This document shows positions 54,877 to 64,000 of a DNA stretch of 64,000 nucleotides, in pieces. Every line of letters begins with the position of its first letter. Positions within the stretch are counted from its first letter, which is position 1. Below the pieces are notes generated by a model. That model was not told the DNA's origin. It did not search any database and saw only the letters and a list, made by a program, of their open reading frames with translations. The DNA is from Virgibacillus halotolerans. Lineage in GTDB: Bacteria > Bacillota > Bacilli > Bacillales > Amphibacillaceae. The DNA lies in contig NZ_JAFBEA010000001.1 in NCBI RefSeq assembly GCF_016908515.1, forward strand, positions 558,001 through 622,000, read 5' to 3'. A program made the position numbers and the translations under genes.

Positions 54877-57678
54877 TTGGATAAATACGTTGTAATTGAC
54901 CTGGAAACGACCGGGCATGCTCCGCTAAAAGAGGACAGGATTATAGAGGTAGGGATTGTAGTTATTGAAAATGATCAAATCATGGACAGCTATTCCACTT
55001 TAATTAATCCTGAAAAACCTATTCCTCCCTTTATTACGAACTTAACTGGAATCATCGATGACGAAGTAGCTGATGCGCCACTGTTTCAAGATGAGGCTGA
55101 TGAAATTATCAATATTTTCCAGGATAGCTATCTCGTTGCACATAATGTGCCATTTGATTTAGGGTTTTTAAACGTAGAGCTTACGAACCATGGCAAACAG
55201 GCGTTGGATAATCCAATATTAGATACGGTTGAACTCGCGCGAATATTATATCCGAAAGCTCCAAGCTATAAATTAGGCCAGTTAGCAGCGTATCTGGATA
55301 TCCAGCATGAAGATCCACATCGCGCCTTGTCAGATGCCTTTGTAACAGCAAAAATATTATTAAAATTAAAAGAGAAGCTGGCAACTTTACCATACGAGAC
55401 AATCCTTCACTTATTAAACTTGGAGAAACTGTTTAAATCTGATGTATACCAATTATTAATGGAACGGGAGAAGGCATTAGCATTTTCAACCGTTGTTAAT
55501 AAAGATATCGACGTATATAGAGGGTTGGCATTTAGGCATATGAAAGATGAAAAGCCAGCAAACGTTGCATTGAACATTTCCTTTGGAGAATACTTGGACG
55601 AAATTTATGAAGCTGACGGAACCATGCAGCAGTTTATGAACAAGTATGAAAAAAGAACTGGTCAACGGGAGATGTCGGAAAATATTTTTGATGCGTTTCA
55701 GTTACATCATCACGCGTTAGTTGAAGCGGAAACGGGGACAGGGAAGTCACTTGCCTATTTAATTCCAGCAATTTATGAAGCAGTAAAGACAAAAAAAAGA
55801 ATCGTTATCAGCACCTATACAACGCAATTGCAGTCACAACTTTTAGATGAAGAAATACCATTAATCCAAAAATTGGTCGATATCCCCTTTACAATTGCAT
55901 TACTAAAAGGGAAGAATCATTATATCAGCCTAGAAAAGTTTGAACGTGAACTAGATTCCTCGCGCCATGATAATTATGATATCGCCCTCACCAAAGCGAT
56001 GATTCTTGTTTGGTTAACAGAAACGGAATCTGGAGATATAGATGAAATACAATTACCTTCAAGTGGTTACTTTTTTTATAAAAAGATTTCCACGGATTCA
56101 GAAGGTTTTATAGATGCACATTCGCCTTGGTTTTCCAAGTCATTTTACCAAAAGGCCCGAAAAAAGGCACAACAAGCTGATCTGGTTATTACAAACCATG
56201 CGTTATTATGTACAGATATGTTTAATGATTATCAATTTTTACCGAGCTATGACAAAGTAATTATCGATGAGGCACACCACATTGAAGAAACTGCTTCTCG
56301 TCACTATGGAATGAAAATCGATTACATGAACATGCAATTTATACTCAATCAAATTGGAAGTATAGATGAAACGAAATCACTGGGAAATCTAATAGGAGCA
56401 TATGATCTTGGTCCGAAACAATTACCTCTGGAAAAATGGGATGATATTTTTTCACAGGCTAAATACGAAATTGATGATTTGTTTCGTTACTTGTATCAAT
56501 ATGTTGTAAAACAGCAAAGAAATGATAAATCATTAAGTGATATAGGGAGAACGCAGTACCGGTTTGATCCAGAGAAAGAGGATAGCGATCAGTGGCAAGT
56601 GATATTAGAAATGGTAACAAGACTAACCTTTTATCTTCGTGATTTAATTCATATTCTTGCATTAATTGAGCAACATTTAGATAAAAAAGAAGCACTCGAT
56701 AAGTATGATAAAGATGATTTAAAAGGTAATATGCAACTGCTTCAATCATTTATTGATGGGCTTGAACAATTATTCCTCATTGAAGACACCGTTCAACAAG
56801 TCAAATGGATTGAAATAGACATGCATGGGTCTAAAAATGCGGTTTATTTATATAGTGAACCGACAGATATCTCCACTTTGTTAACGAATGACTTTTTTGC
56901 TAAAAAAGACAGTGTAATCCTGACCAGCGCCACACTGACAATGAAAAACTCATTCTCGTTTATTCAAGAGCGCCTAGGGCTACCAACAGAACGTTTGATA
57001 ACGGAGAAAATCACGTCGCCGTTTTCTTATGAGGATCAAGTGCAGCTGATGGTGCCGAGTGACTTTCCAGATATAAAATATGGAAACCAGGATGACTTTA
57101 TTTATGCAACGTGTGAAGCAATACTATCCTTAGCAGAAATTACAAAAGGAAGAATGCTCGTCCTGTTTACTTCCTATGATATGCTAAGAAAATCGCATGC
57201 GCTTTTAAAAGAAATAATGGATACCGATAAATATATGCTTATTGGTCAGGGGATATCAAGCGGAAGCCGATCCCGTTTAAAGAAAAATTTCCAAACGTTT
57301 GATCAAGCGATATTATTAGGTACCAGCTCCTTTTGGGAAGGCGTGGATATACCTGGGGAGGATTTATCCTGCTTGATGATTGTTCGGTTGCCTTTTCAGC
57401 CTCCAGATCATCCCATTTATGAAGCGAAAGCACAGCATCTAAAAGCAGCTGGAAAAAATGCTTTTATCGATTTATCTTTACCAAATGCGGTAATTAAATT
57501 TAAACAGGGATTCGGACGTTTAATACGATCAACAAATGACCGTGGCATTGTTTTTGTCTGTGATGCAAGAATAGTAAAAGCACGTTATGGTAAATTCTTC
57601 ACTGAATCGATTCCGAACGTTCCATTAACATTTGCATCCACCCAGGAACTCATGACAAAAGCAGAAGAATGGTTCTAA
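54877..57678 (+). CDS. dinG: DinG-family exonuclease-helicase
   Basis: 933 residues. The N-terminal DnaQ-like exonuclease domain (VIDLETTGHAPLKEDRIIEVG; AHNVPFDLGFL; HRALSDAFVTAKILL) is fused to an XPD/DinG helicase: Walker A in EAETGTGKSLAYLIP, DEAH in IIDEAHHIEET, and C-terminal motifs GTSSFWEGVDIPG and QGFGRLIRS. The Fe-S cysteines of E. coli DinG are not evident, as in other Gram-positive forms, where the exonuclease can dominate. TTG 54877 follows AGGTGG. Likely in DNA repair. Confidence 0.95.
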   Translation: MDKYVVIDLETTGHAPLKEDRIIEVGIVVIENDQIMDSYSTLINPEKPIPPFITNLTGIIDDEVADAPLFQDEADEIINIFQDSYLVAHNVPFDLGFLNVELTNHGKQALDNPILDTVELARILYPKAPSYKLGQLAAYLDIQHEDPHRALSDAFVTAKILLKLKEKLATLPYETILHLLNLEKLFKSDVYQLLMEREKALAFSTVVNKDIDVYRGLAFRHMKDEKPANVALNISFGEYLDEIYEADGTMQQFMNKYEKRTGQREMSENIFDAFQLHHHALVEAETGTGKSLAYLIPAIYEAVKTKKRIVISTYTTQLQSQLLDEEIPLIQKLVDIPFTIALLKGKNHYISLEKFERELDSSRHDNYDIALTKAMILVWLTETESGDIDEIQLPSSGYFFYKKISTDSEGFIDAHSPWFSKSFYQKARKKAQQADLVITNHALLCTDMFNDYQFLPSYDKVIIDEAHHIEETASRHYGMKIDYMNMQFILNQIGSIDETKSLGNLIGAYDLGPKQLPLEKWDDIFSQAKYEIDDLFRYLYQYVVKQQRNDKSLSDIGRTQYRFDPEKEDSDQWQVILEMVTRLTFYLRDLIHILALIEQHLDKKEALDKYDKDDLKGNMQLLQSFIDGLEQLFLIEDTVQQVKWIEIDMHGSKNAVYLYSEPTDISTLLTNDFFAKKDSVILTSATLTMKNSFSFIQERLGLPTERLITEKITSPFSYEDQVQLMVPSDFPDIKYGNQDDFIYATCEAILSLAEITKGRMLVLFTSYDMLRKSHALLKEIMDTDKYMLIGQGISSGSRSRLKKNFQTFDQAILLGTSSFWEGVDIPGEDLSCLMIVRLPFQPPDHPIYEAKAQHLKAAGKNAFIDLSLPNAVIKFKQGFGRLIRSTNDRGIVFVCDARIVKARYGKFFTESIPNVPLTFASTQELMTKAEEWF

Positions 57679-57732
57679 GTGCCATATTTGAAAAGGATAT
57701 AGGGTTAATTACACTTATGTAGACTAAAAAAA

Positions 57733-57758
57733 TATACCGATACAGCTGTATCAGTATA
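57733..57758. promoter_or_regulatory. 26-bp near-perfect palindrome between dinG and ypmB
   Basis: TATACCGATACAG and CTGTATCAGTATA, 12 of 13 positions symmetrical. No T run, so not a standard terminator. A possible promoter (TTTGTG, TATAAT at 57808-57813) lies 50 bases downstream. Looks like a repressor site. Confidence 0.5.
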
Positions 57759-57932
57759 ATAAAGTATGGTATAGGTTAGAAGTTATTTGTGAAAATAAAT
57801 AAAGTGATATAATGGAACCGCGCTTCATTTATTACTACCTTTATTGTTAGCGGTATTGCGGTAATTATGAATAGCAATTTTTGATAAATGAGGCAGATTT
57901 TACTGGGGGAAATATAATAATGGGTGAGAATA

Positions 57933-58466
57933 ATGATAAACAATAGCTATTCACCGGATAAAAAAAGAAGTTGGTTCTTCTGGAGTTTAATCATCATTTT
58001 AATTATACTTATTATCGGCTTTATTTATGCAGTATTTTTATATTATGATGTAAAAGGATCAAAAACGGAAGGATTCGCTGAGACCGAAAAACAAATTTTA
58101 AATGCGACATCCATTACGAAGATTGACAAAATTGAACAGTTCAATGGTGATGAAGCATATCATGTTATCTTCGGTAAAGATAATAAAGATGAAAAGAAGA
58201 TCATTTTTTATCCTTTAAAAGGGAAGGAAAAAAACTTAACAACCATCAAACAAGCTGATATTGTCTCTGAAGATCAGATAGTGAATGATTGGAAAGCACA
58301 ATGTGAGCAGTGCAAACTCGTCAAAGTCGTTCCAGCTTTAGTGGATGATAAAGCGCTATGGGAGATCACCTATAGTGACGAGTCAGGCAGGTATGTATTG
58401 GATTATTTATCACTATACGATGGTTCACGTTATGAACAATATCGCTTCAGGCGAATGTTTAAATAA
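57933..58466 (+). CDS. ypmB: YpmB family protein (DUF5590, PepSY-like)
   Basis: 177 residues with one N-terminal membrane helix (FFWSLIIILIILIIGFIYAVFLYY) and an extracellular domain of the DUF5590/PepSY type (ITKIDKIEQFNGDEAYHVIFG; ALWEITYSDESGRYVLDYLS). It matches B. subtilis YpmB in position before aspB. The start is uncertain: ATG 57933 follows GGTGAG; GTG 57924 is also in frame. Function unknown. Confidence 0.83.
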   Translation: MINNSYSPDKKRSWFFWSLIIILIILIIGFIYAVFLYYDVKGSKTEGFAETEKQILNATSITKIDKIEQFNGDEAYHVIFGKDNKDEKKIIFYPLKGKEKNLTTIKQADIVSEDQIVNDWKAQCEQCKLVKVVPALVDDKALWEITYSDESGRYVLDYLSLYDGSRYEQYRFRRMFK

Positions 58467-58482
58467 ACAGGGGGGTTCCACC

Positions 58483-59667
58483 ATGGAATTAGCAAATAGG
58501 GTAAAGACATTAACACCATCTTCAACGTTGGCAATATCTGCAAAAGCAAAAGAGTTAAAACAACAAGGGCTTGATGTAATTGGACTCGGTGTCGGCGAAC
58601 CCGATTTTAATACACCGGGATATATCCTAGATGCAGCGAATAAGGCGATGCAAGACGGAATGACAAAATATACACCAGCAGGCGGGACGTTAGAACTCAA
58701 ACGAGCCATTGTAAACAAGTTTAAAGCCGATAATGAGCTAAGCTATGGAACGGATCAGATTATCATCACAACAGGCGCTAAACACGCTTTATATACCTTG
58801 TTCCAGGTTCTGATCAATGAGGGCGATGAAGTAATTGTTCCTTCCCCATATTGGGTAAGCTACCCGGAACAGATAAAGTTAGCCAGCGGCAAACCGGTTA
58901 TTGTTGATGCATTGGAAGAAAATGATTTCAAATTAACCCCTGATGAGCTGGAAGCAGCGATTACCAGTAAAACCAAAGCAGTTATTATTAATTCACCCAG
59001 TAATCCTACAGGCATGATGTACAATCAGGAGGAACTTGAAAAACTTGGTGAGGTTTGTCTAAAACATAATATACTGATTGTATCCGATGAAATTTACGAA
59101 AAGCTTATTTATACAGCCGATCATCATGTGTCTATCGCAGCATTGTCTCCAGCGTTAAAAGAGCAAACAGTCGTGATTAATGGCGTTTCGAAATCACATG
59201 CAATGACGGGCTGGAGAATTGGATATGCGGCAGGATCAAAACAAATTATTAAAGCAATGACAGATCTAGCTTCCCATTCAACATCTAACCCGACCTCTAT
59301 CGCGCAATATGCGGCATTAGCAGCATATGTAGCGGATGAAGATCCAATCACAGCGATGAAAGAAGCATTTGCAGAAAGACTTGATCGCATGTATCAATTA
59401 ATTATTGATATTCCTGGAATAACCTGTGTTAAACCAAAAGGAGCTTTCTATTTATTCCCAAATGTGGCCGAAGCAGCGTCTGAAAATGGTTTTGCAACGG
59501 TTGATGACTGGGTAAAAGCACTACTCGAAGAAGAACAGGTAGCGCTCGTTCCTGGTTCCGGATTTGGCTCACCAGATAATGTACGTTTATCTTATGCAAC
59601 TTCTATCGATATATTAGAAGAAGCGGCAAAACGCATTAAACGCTTTGTATTAAATCATCAATCCTAA
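58483..59667 (+). CDS. aspB: Aspartate aminotransferase AspB
   Basis: 394 residues, class I PLP-dependent aminotransferase. Features: [41 protein letters not shown] and the PLP lysine in [17 protein letters not shown]. It transfers amino groups between aspartate and 2-oxoglutarate. ATG 58483 follows AGGGGGG; the longer open frame runs through ypmB. It is in the conserved ypmB-aspB-asnS order. Confidence 0.97.
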   Translation: MELANRVKTLTPSSTLAISAKAKELKQQGLDVIGLGVGEPDFNTPGYILDAANKAMQDGMTKYTPAGGTLELKRAIVNKFKADNELSYGTDQIIITTGAKHALYTLFQVLINEGDEVIVPSPYWVSYPEQIKLASGKPVIVDALEENDFKLTPDELEAAITSKTKAVIINSPSNPTGMMYNQEELEKLGEVCLKHNILIVSDEIYEKLIYTADHHVSIAALSPALKEQTVVINGVSKSHAMTGWRIGYAAGSKQIIKAMTDLASHSTSNPTSIAQYAALAAYVADEDPITAMKEAFAERLDRMYQLIIDIPGITCVKPKGAFYLFPNVAEAASENGFATVDDWVKALLEEEQVALVPGSGFGSPDNVRLSYATSIDILEEAAKRIKRFVLNHQS

Positions 59668-59686
59668 ACATACGGAGGTTATTTTT

Positions 59687-60979
59687 TTGAAAACAACAAT
59701 ATCACAAGCAGCAAAATTTGTGGATAAAACAGTAACAATTGGAGCATGGCTGGCAAACAAACGTTCAAGCGGCAAAATTGCTTTCTTACAATTACGTGAC
59801 GGTACCGGCTTTATGCAAGGGGTGGTCGTTAAAAGTGATGTATCTGAAGAAACGTTTGAATTAGCGAAAAATATGCATCAGGAAACCTCAATGTATATTA
59901 CGGGAACAATTGTAGAGGATACAAGGTCACCATTTGGTTATGAAATGCAAGTAAGTGACATTGAACTCATACATGAATCAATCGATTATCCAATCACACC
60001 AAAAGAGCATGGTACAGAATTTTTAATGGATCATCGCCATTTATGGCTTCGCTCCAAAAAACAGCATGCTGTAATGAAAGTACGTAATGAAATTATTCGC
60101 TCAACATACCAATTCTTTAATGAAAGTGGGTTCGTTAAAATTGACCCACCAATCTTAACTGGATCATCTGCAGAAGGAACAACTGAATTATTTCATACAG
60201 AATATTTTGGGGAAGAAGCTTATTTATCACAGAGTGGGCAATTATATTTAGAAGCTGCTGCCATGGCATTTGGAAAAGTTTTTTCATTTGGTCCTACATT
60301 CCGTGCAGAAAAGTCCAAAACACGGAGACATTTAATTGAATTCTGGATGATCGAACCGGAAATGGCTTTCGTTGATCATGAGGAAAGCTTAGAAATACAA
60401 GAACAATATGTCAGTTTTGTCGTACAATCTGTATTAGAAAATTGTAAGTTAGAGTTAAACATTTTAGACCGCGATCTATCTAAACTGGAAAAAATTAAAG
60501 CGCCATTTCCTAGAATTACCTACGATGATGCCGTTGCATTATTAATTGAACAAGGGTTTACAGATATTAAATGGGGAGATGATTTTGGCGCTCCGCATGA
60601 AACAGCAATCGCCGAGAAATTTGATATGCCTGTATTTATTACAAATTATCCGGCAGAAATTAAGGCCTTTTATATGAAACCACATCCGGATCGTTCCGAT
60701 GTTGTACTTTGTGCAGATTTAATTGCTCCGGAAGGATACGGTGAAATCATTGGCGGATCCCAACGAATAGACGATCTGAAATTAATGAAAGAGCGTTATG
60801 AACAACATAATTTAACAGGCCCAGCGTACGAATGGTATTTAGAACTGCAAAAATATGGCAGTGTACCACATTCAGGATTTGGTTTGGGATTAGAAAGAAC
60901 AGTGGCATGGTTATCTGGTGTTGACCATGTAAGGGAAACAATTCCATTTCCACGGTTGATTAACCGTTTATATCCATAA
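59687..60979 (+). CDS. asnS: Asparaginyl-tRNA synthetase
   Basis: 430 residues, class IIb synthetase: an N-terminal OB-fold anticodon-binding domain ([26 protein letters not shown]) and the catalytic domain with motif 1 near [16 protein letters not shown], motif 2 in [16 protein letters not shown], and motif 3 in [16 protein letters not shown] start after GGAGG at ten bases. It charges tRNA-Asn directly. Confidence 0.98.
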   Translation: MKTTISQAAKFVDKTVTIGAWLANKRSSGKIAFLQLRDGTGFMQGVVVKSDVSEETFELAKNMHQETSMYITGTIVEDTRSPFGYEMQVSDIELIHESIDYPITPKEHGTEFLMDHRHLWLRSKKQHAVMKVRNEIIRSTYQFFNESGFVKIDPPILTGSSAEGTTELFHTEYFGEEAYLSQSGQLYLEAAAMAFGKVFSFGPTFRAEKSKTRRHLIEFWMIEPEMAFVDHEESLEIQEQYVSFVVQSVLENCKLELNILDRDLSKLEKIKAPFPRITYDDAVALLIEQGFTDIKWGDDFGAPHETAIAEKFDMPVFITNYPAEIKAFYMKPHPDRSDVVLCADLIAPEGYGEIIGGSQRIDDLKLMKERYEQHNLTGPAYEWYLELQKYGSVPHSGFGLGLERTVAWLSGVDHVRETIPFPRLINRLYP

Positions 60980-60993
60980 GAAAGACAGACACA

Positions 60994-61033
60994 TAATAAA
61001 ACCCCTTGCATCATTTGCAAGGGATTTTATTAT
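60994..61033 (+). terminator. Terminator of asnS
   Basis: AATAAAACCCCTTGCA pairs with TTGCAAGGGATTTTATT. Confidence 0.88.
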
Positions 61034-61085
61034 GCACTGCAGTTTACTTTTCATGCTATACTATTATCGATGAGGTGCTATTTAA

Positions 61086-61763
61086 ATGAGTAAATCTATT
61101 CCTATCCAAGAGATTTTATTGAACCAATTGCATATACCCGCGAAATTACTAACAAGCTATACGTCTTATGGGTTGGATGAAAAAGATGTTATCGTAATTC
61201 TACAACTGTTTCGTTATTTAAAGGAAGGCAATGACTTTCCAACACCATATGAAATTGCAAGCAACTTAACCATAGATGAAAAAGAATCGGCAAATATATT
61301 ACGGAAACTTATCCAGAAAAACTTTTTATCGATTAAACAACAAAAAAACGAGCACAATCAATTAAGTGAAGCCTATTCCATGGATCCACTTTGGGAATCG
61401 CTTTATTTAAATACAGAAGAACCGGAAGTGCAAGCAGAAGGGACCATTTTTATTTTGTTTGAACAAGAATTTGGCAGACCGTTATCACCATTTGAAATTG
61501 AAACCATCAACGCTTGGTTGGATGAGGACGAAATCTCGCCGTCCCTAATTAAAGCGGGACTTCGCGAATCCGTTTTGATGGGAAAACTCAACTTCAAATA
61601 TATTGATCGCATTCTTCGGGATTGGAAAAAGAAAGGCATTCACTCTGTTGAACAAGCGCGTGAAGCAAGCAAAAATTTCCATGATAGACAAGTTATTAAA
61701 AAAGATACTACAAAAAAGAGGGATACTTCATTTTATTATAATTGGTTAGAAGGAGAAGACTAA
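61086..61763 (+). CDS. dnaD: DNA replication initiation protein DnaD
   Basis: 225 residues: an N-terminal winged-helix oligomerisation domain (about 20-100) and a C-terminal DnaB/DnaD domain ending in the YxxxIxxxW motif (FKYIDRILRDWKKKGI) followed by a basic tail. DnaD recruits the helicase loader at the origin and at PriA restart sites. GAGGTG lies before the ATG. It is paired with nth, as in all Bacilli. Confidence 0.97.
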   Translation: MSKSIPIQEILLNQLHIPAKLLTSYTSYGLDEKDVIVILQLFRYLKEGNDFPTPYEIASNLTIDEKESANILRKLIQKNFLSIKQQKNEHNQLSEAYSMDPLWESLYLNTEEPEVQAEGTIFILFEQEFGRPLSPFEIETINAWLDEDEISPSLIKAGLRESVLMGKLNFKYIDRILRDWKKKGIHSVEQAREASKNFHDRQVIKKDTTKKRDTSFYYNWLEGED

Positions 61764-61768
61764 ATACG

Positions 61769-62422
61769 ATGCTGAATAAAACACAGATAAGGTATTGTTT
61801 AGATCAGATGAAAGAGATGTTTCCGCATGCGGAATGTGAACTGGTTCATAAAAACCCATTTGAGTTAGTCATCGCTGTTTTGCTATCAGCGCAATGCACA
61901 GATGTACTTGTCAATAAAGTAACAAAAGAGCTCTTTAAAAAATATGAAACACCAGAAGATTATTTGGCTGTATCATTAGAAGAATTACAGCAGGACATTA
62001 GGTCTATCGGATTGTATCGAAATAAGGCGAAAAATATTCAAAAGTTATGCCAATCTTTAATTGATGAGTATAATGGAGAAGTTCCAAATACAAAAGAGGA
62101 ACTGATGAAGCTTGCAGGGGTAGGCAGAAAAACCGCAAACGTGGTTGTGTCTGTTGCGTTTAATGAACCTGCGATAGCGGTGGATACACATGTTGAACGT
62201 GTGGCCAAACGATTAGGCATTTGCCGTTGGAAAGATTCTGTACTTGAAGTAGAAGAAACATTGATGCAAAAAGTGCCAAAGGACGAATGGAGCGAAACAC
62301 ATCATCGCCTGATTTTCTTTGGTAGGTACCATTGTAAAGCAAGAAATCCCAACTGTCCGGAATGTCCTTTGCTGGAAGTATGTAGGGAAGGAAAAAAGCG
62401 AATGAAACAAGAAAAGAGGTAA
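61769..62422 (+). CDS. nth: Endonuclease III
   Basis: 217 residues. Helix-hairpin-helix with the catalytic Lys (LAGVGRKTANVV), catalytic Asp (VDTHVERVAKRLG), and four Cys in the spacing C-x6-C-x2-C-x5-C at the C-terminus for the [4Fe-4S] cluster. A bifunctional DNA glycosylase/AP lyase for oxidised pyrimidines. ATG 61769 is 5 bp after dnaD; its AAGGAG site is somewhat distant, so translation is probably coupled. Confidence 0.97.
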   Translation: MLNKTQIRYCLDQMKEMFPHAECELVHKNPFELVIAVLLSAQCTDVLVNKVTKELFKKYETPEDYLAVSLEELQQDIRSIGLYRNKAKNIQKLCQSLIDEYNGEVPNTKEELMKLAGVGRKTANVVVSVAFNEPAIAVDTHVERVAKRLGICRWKDSVLEVEETLMQKVPKDEWSETHHRLIFFGRYHCKARNPNCPECPLLEVCREGKKRMKQEKR

Positions 62423-62450
62423 ACTTCATTGTGAAGTTTACCTCTTTTTT
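62412..62450. terminator. Bidirectional terminator between nth and ponA
   Basis: AAAAGAGGTAAACTTCA pairs with TGAAGTTTACCTCTTTT, with T on the forward side and A on the other. Confidence 0.88.
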
Positions 62451-62468
62451 ATTTGGTTCCGATTCATT

Positions 62469-64000
62469 TTATTCAGTATCATCTGCTGCATCATCATCTG
62501 GCTGTTTATCTTGATCATTATCCTGATCGCCACTTTGATCTTCATCTTGATTTTCATCTTGGCCTTCATCTAGCTGATCGTCCTGGTCATTATCTGGTTC
62601 CGGATCTGGTTCTGGTTCTTGGTCTGAATCCTCATCTCCACCGGAGTCACCACCAGAATCATCCCCTGGATCCTCACCGGAATCTCCATCATCGTTATCA
62701 CCATCACTGTCTTCTGTTTCATCGTCTGGGATGGTTACGGAGGTACTTTGTGAACCGCCTTTTGCTCCATCTTCCTTACCAATAGGAGTAACGTTAATCG
62801 TGTACGTTTCACCAGGTGAAACCCCACTTATTTCAATTCCATTCGAATCAGTAGACTGTTTCTGACCATTAACATCTATTTCAAAAGATGCGGTTGGACC
62901 ATCATAATTCCAAGAGACATCAATGAGGGATGCATCCTCTTTATAGTTGGCACTTAATCCACTGACAGATGGTATTTCTTCCTCATCTTCATCGTCACCA
63001 TCACCCGGCACCTTGACTTTTGTCGATTTAGGATCACTTTTATCTGAGCCACTCACTGCAACGACTTGTATATTATATTCTGATCCTTCATCCACATCGG
63101 ATATTTCCATCGATGTGTCTTCGGTTGAAGACAAAGCTTTCATTTCTCCACCATCAACACTAGCGCTTATTTCAAATGATACATCATCATCCGAGCTATA
63201 ATCCCAACTTACCTTTATTGCATTTGCGTTTTCATCATATTTAGCCTGAAGTCCTTTTACCGGATCAAGAGCTTCAAATTTCTCAGATGCTTTTTTCGGC
63301 TCATTGCCTTTAACAAATAGTTCTTTCACAATTTGTGAGCTTGGTGTGTTGTCACTTGGCAATGCAGCGGGATTAGATCCTTTTTCAACACCGACCTCAA
63401 CGACTGAATCAGGTTTCTTAAAGTCTGGTGTTTCAATATCCTTCGATATCTCTGTCATTGTATTTTTAAAGAGGGCATGTGGTATCTTGGTATCTTTCAA
63501 TGGTCTTCTTTTACCTTCATGTCCAGTCCAGACAGAAATCGTATAGTTAGTTGTATAACCACTGAACCAAGAATCAGGACTGCCTTCCACATCAACTAAG
63601 TTGGTTGTTCCTGTCTTTCCGGCTACATCCAACCCTGGTATATCAGCCAATTGTCCTGTACCCTCACTAATGGCTGTTTTTAGCATATCTGTAATCATAT
63701 ATGCCGTATAATCGGACATTGCTTCCTTAGGCTCCGGTTTTAAGTCAATCGTTCTTCCATCTGGAAATTCAACTTTAGTTACTGCATACGGATCATTGTA
63801 GATTCCTTCATTGCCAAACGCGCGATACGCACCAGCCATCTGCAATGGACTAACTTGCGTTTCTGTTCCACCAATCGCGTCCGTAATAGAAACCTTATCT
63901 TCATAAAAGTTAATGCCTAATCCTTCCGCAAACTTTTTCGTATTAGCATTTCCTACTTCTTCCATTACTTTAACTGCGGGAACGTTTAATGATTGACTTA
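62469..64000 (-). CDS. ponA: Class A penicillin-binding protein 1, C-terminal part
   Basis: The gene runs off the right edge, so only the last 510 residues are seen: the end of the transpeptidase domain (SLNVPAVKVMEEVG; VSPLQMAGAYRAFGNEG; the KTG box in VAGKTGTTN), two fibronectin type III-like modules (about 245-335 and 345-420 in the visible part), and a highly acidic repetitive tail of Asp, Glu, Gln and Pro of about 80 residues. The glycosyltransferase domain and active-site Ser are outside the window. It polymerises and cross-links peptidoglycan. B. subtilis PonA also has an extended C-terminus. The acidic tail fits a salt-adapted secreted domain. Confidence 0.93.
   Translation of the reverse strand, partial: SQSLNVPAVKVMEEVGNANTKKFAEGLGINFYEDKVSITDAIGGTETQVSPLQMAGAYRAFGNEGIYNDPYAVTKVEFPDGRTIDLKPEPKEAMSDYTAYMITDMLKTAISEGTGQLADIPGLDVAGKTGTTNLVDVEGSPDSWFSGYTTNYTISVWTGHEGKRRPLKDTKIPHALFKNTMTEISKDIETPDFKKPDSVVEVGVEKGSNPAALPSDNTPSSQIVKELFVKGNEPKKASEKFEALDPVKGLQAKYDENANAIKVSWDYSSDDDVSFEISASVDGGEMKALSSTEDTSMEISDVDEGSEYNIQVVAVSGSDKSDPKSTKVKVPGDGDDEDEEEIPSVSGLSANYKEDASLIDVSWNYDGPTASFEIDVNGQKQSTDSNGIEISGVSPGETYTINVTPIGKEDGAKGGSQSTSVTIPDDETEDSDGDNDDGDSGEDPGDDSGGDSGGDEDSDQEPEPDPEPDNDQDDQLDEGQDENQDEDQSGDQDNDQDKQPDDDAADDTE

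Noticed and set aside
57920-57946. Eight-codon ORF before ypmB
   Set aside because: It overlaps the ypmB start out of frame and its own ribosome site is poor; probably chance.
58345-58482. N-terminal extension of aspB
   Set aside because: It overlaps ypmB out of frame, and ATG 58483 follows a perfect GGGGGG site.
62453-62785. Forward frame rich in His, Leu and Asp opposite the ponA tail
   Set aside because: It is the complement of the acidic Asp-rich repeat of ponA; its low-complexity composition follows from that.

Overview
This is a stretch of low-GC Firmicute chromosome, almost certainly from a spore-forming, moderately halophilic or alkaliphilic member of the Bacillaceae (Virgibacillus / Oceanobacillus / Lentibacillus type). 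The evidence is the sporulation and germination genes (sleB, ypeB, a spoVIF-like gene, spoIVA), bacillithiol genes (ypdA, bshA), TRAP (mtrB), the menaquinone cytochrome bc complex (qcrABC), and a gene order that follows the Bacillus subtilis resE-to-ponA segment closely. I see no rRNA, tRNA, prophage, insertion sequence or CRISPR array.

Layout: (1) 1-2.1 kb: the 3' end of resE, then a cobalamin riboswitch with a terminator controlling a DUF4430 lipoprotein and an ECF transporter S component, a probable vitamin B12 uptake unit. (2) 2.2-6.1 kb: ferredoxin, then the divergent ypbB-recQ-CPBP protease-small membrane protein operon. (3) 6.1-12.8 kb: a carAB operon with a PyrR-type attenuator, a tiny upstream ORF and an arginine-box-like site, followed by a convergent large catalase. 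I would expect neither to sit here from B. subtilis synteny. (4) 13.4-22.3 kb: mecB, gudB, ypdA, ansA (reverse), sleB-ypeB, cmk and an S1-domain protein. (5) 22.3-32.9 kb: yphA, der, gpsA, spoVIF-like, yphEF, spoIVA, hbs, mtrB, hepS-menH-hepT and ndk. (6) 32.9-41.4 kb: cheR and the aromatic supra-operon aroF-aroB-aroH-hisC-tyrA-aroE-ypiA, with no trp genes in the middle. (7) 41.4-47.4 kb: ypiB, ypiF, qcrABC, ypjA, a miniature ypjB, a zinc metallopeptidase and ypjC. (8) 47.5-64 kb: mazG-dapB-mgsA-bshA-cca-birA-panBCD, then dinG, ypmB-aspB-asnS, dnaD-nth, and the 3' part of ponA on the reverse strand.

Most of the window is core metabolism: carbamoyl phosphate, aromatic amino acids, menaquinone side chain and ring methylation, pantothenate, biotin attachment, bacillithiol, respiration, replication initiation and repair, cell-wall synthesis, and spore formation and germination.

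The most unusual observation is that CarA, the glutaminase subunit of carbamoyl-phosphate synthetase, has lost its whole catalytic triad (Cys to Ser, His to Gln, Glu to Lys) while CarB looks intact. This predicts an ammonia-dependent bacterial carbamoyl-phosphate synthetase, comparable to vertebrate CPS1. Its leader seems built for both pyrimidine (PyrR) and arginine (ArgR/AhrC) control. Other points of interest are a catalase without the distal-pocket Asn motif, a mazG gene whose only plausible start codon is ATT, a hairpin element shared by the leaders of mecB and mazG, loss of trp, folE and bshB1 from otherwise conserved positions, and palindromes in the qcr promoter and in the dinG-ypmB gap.
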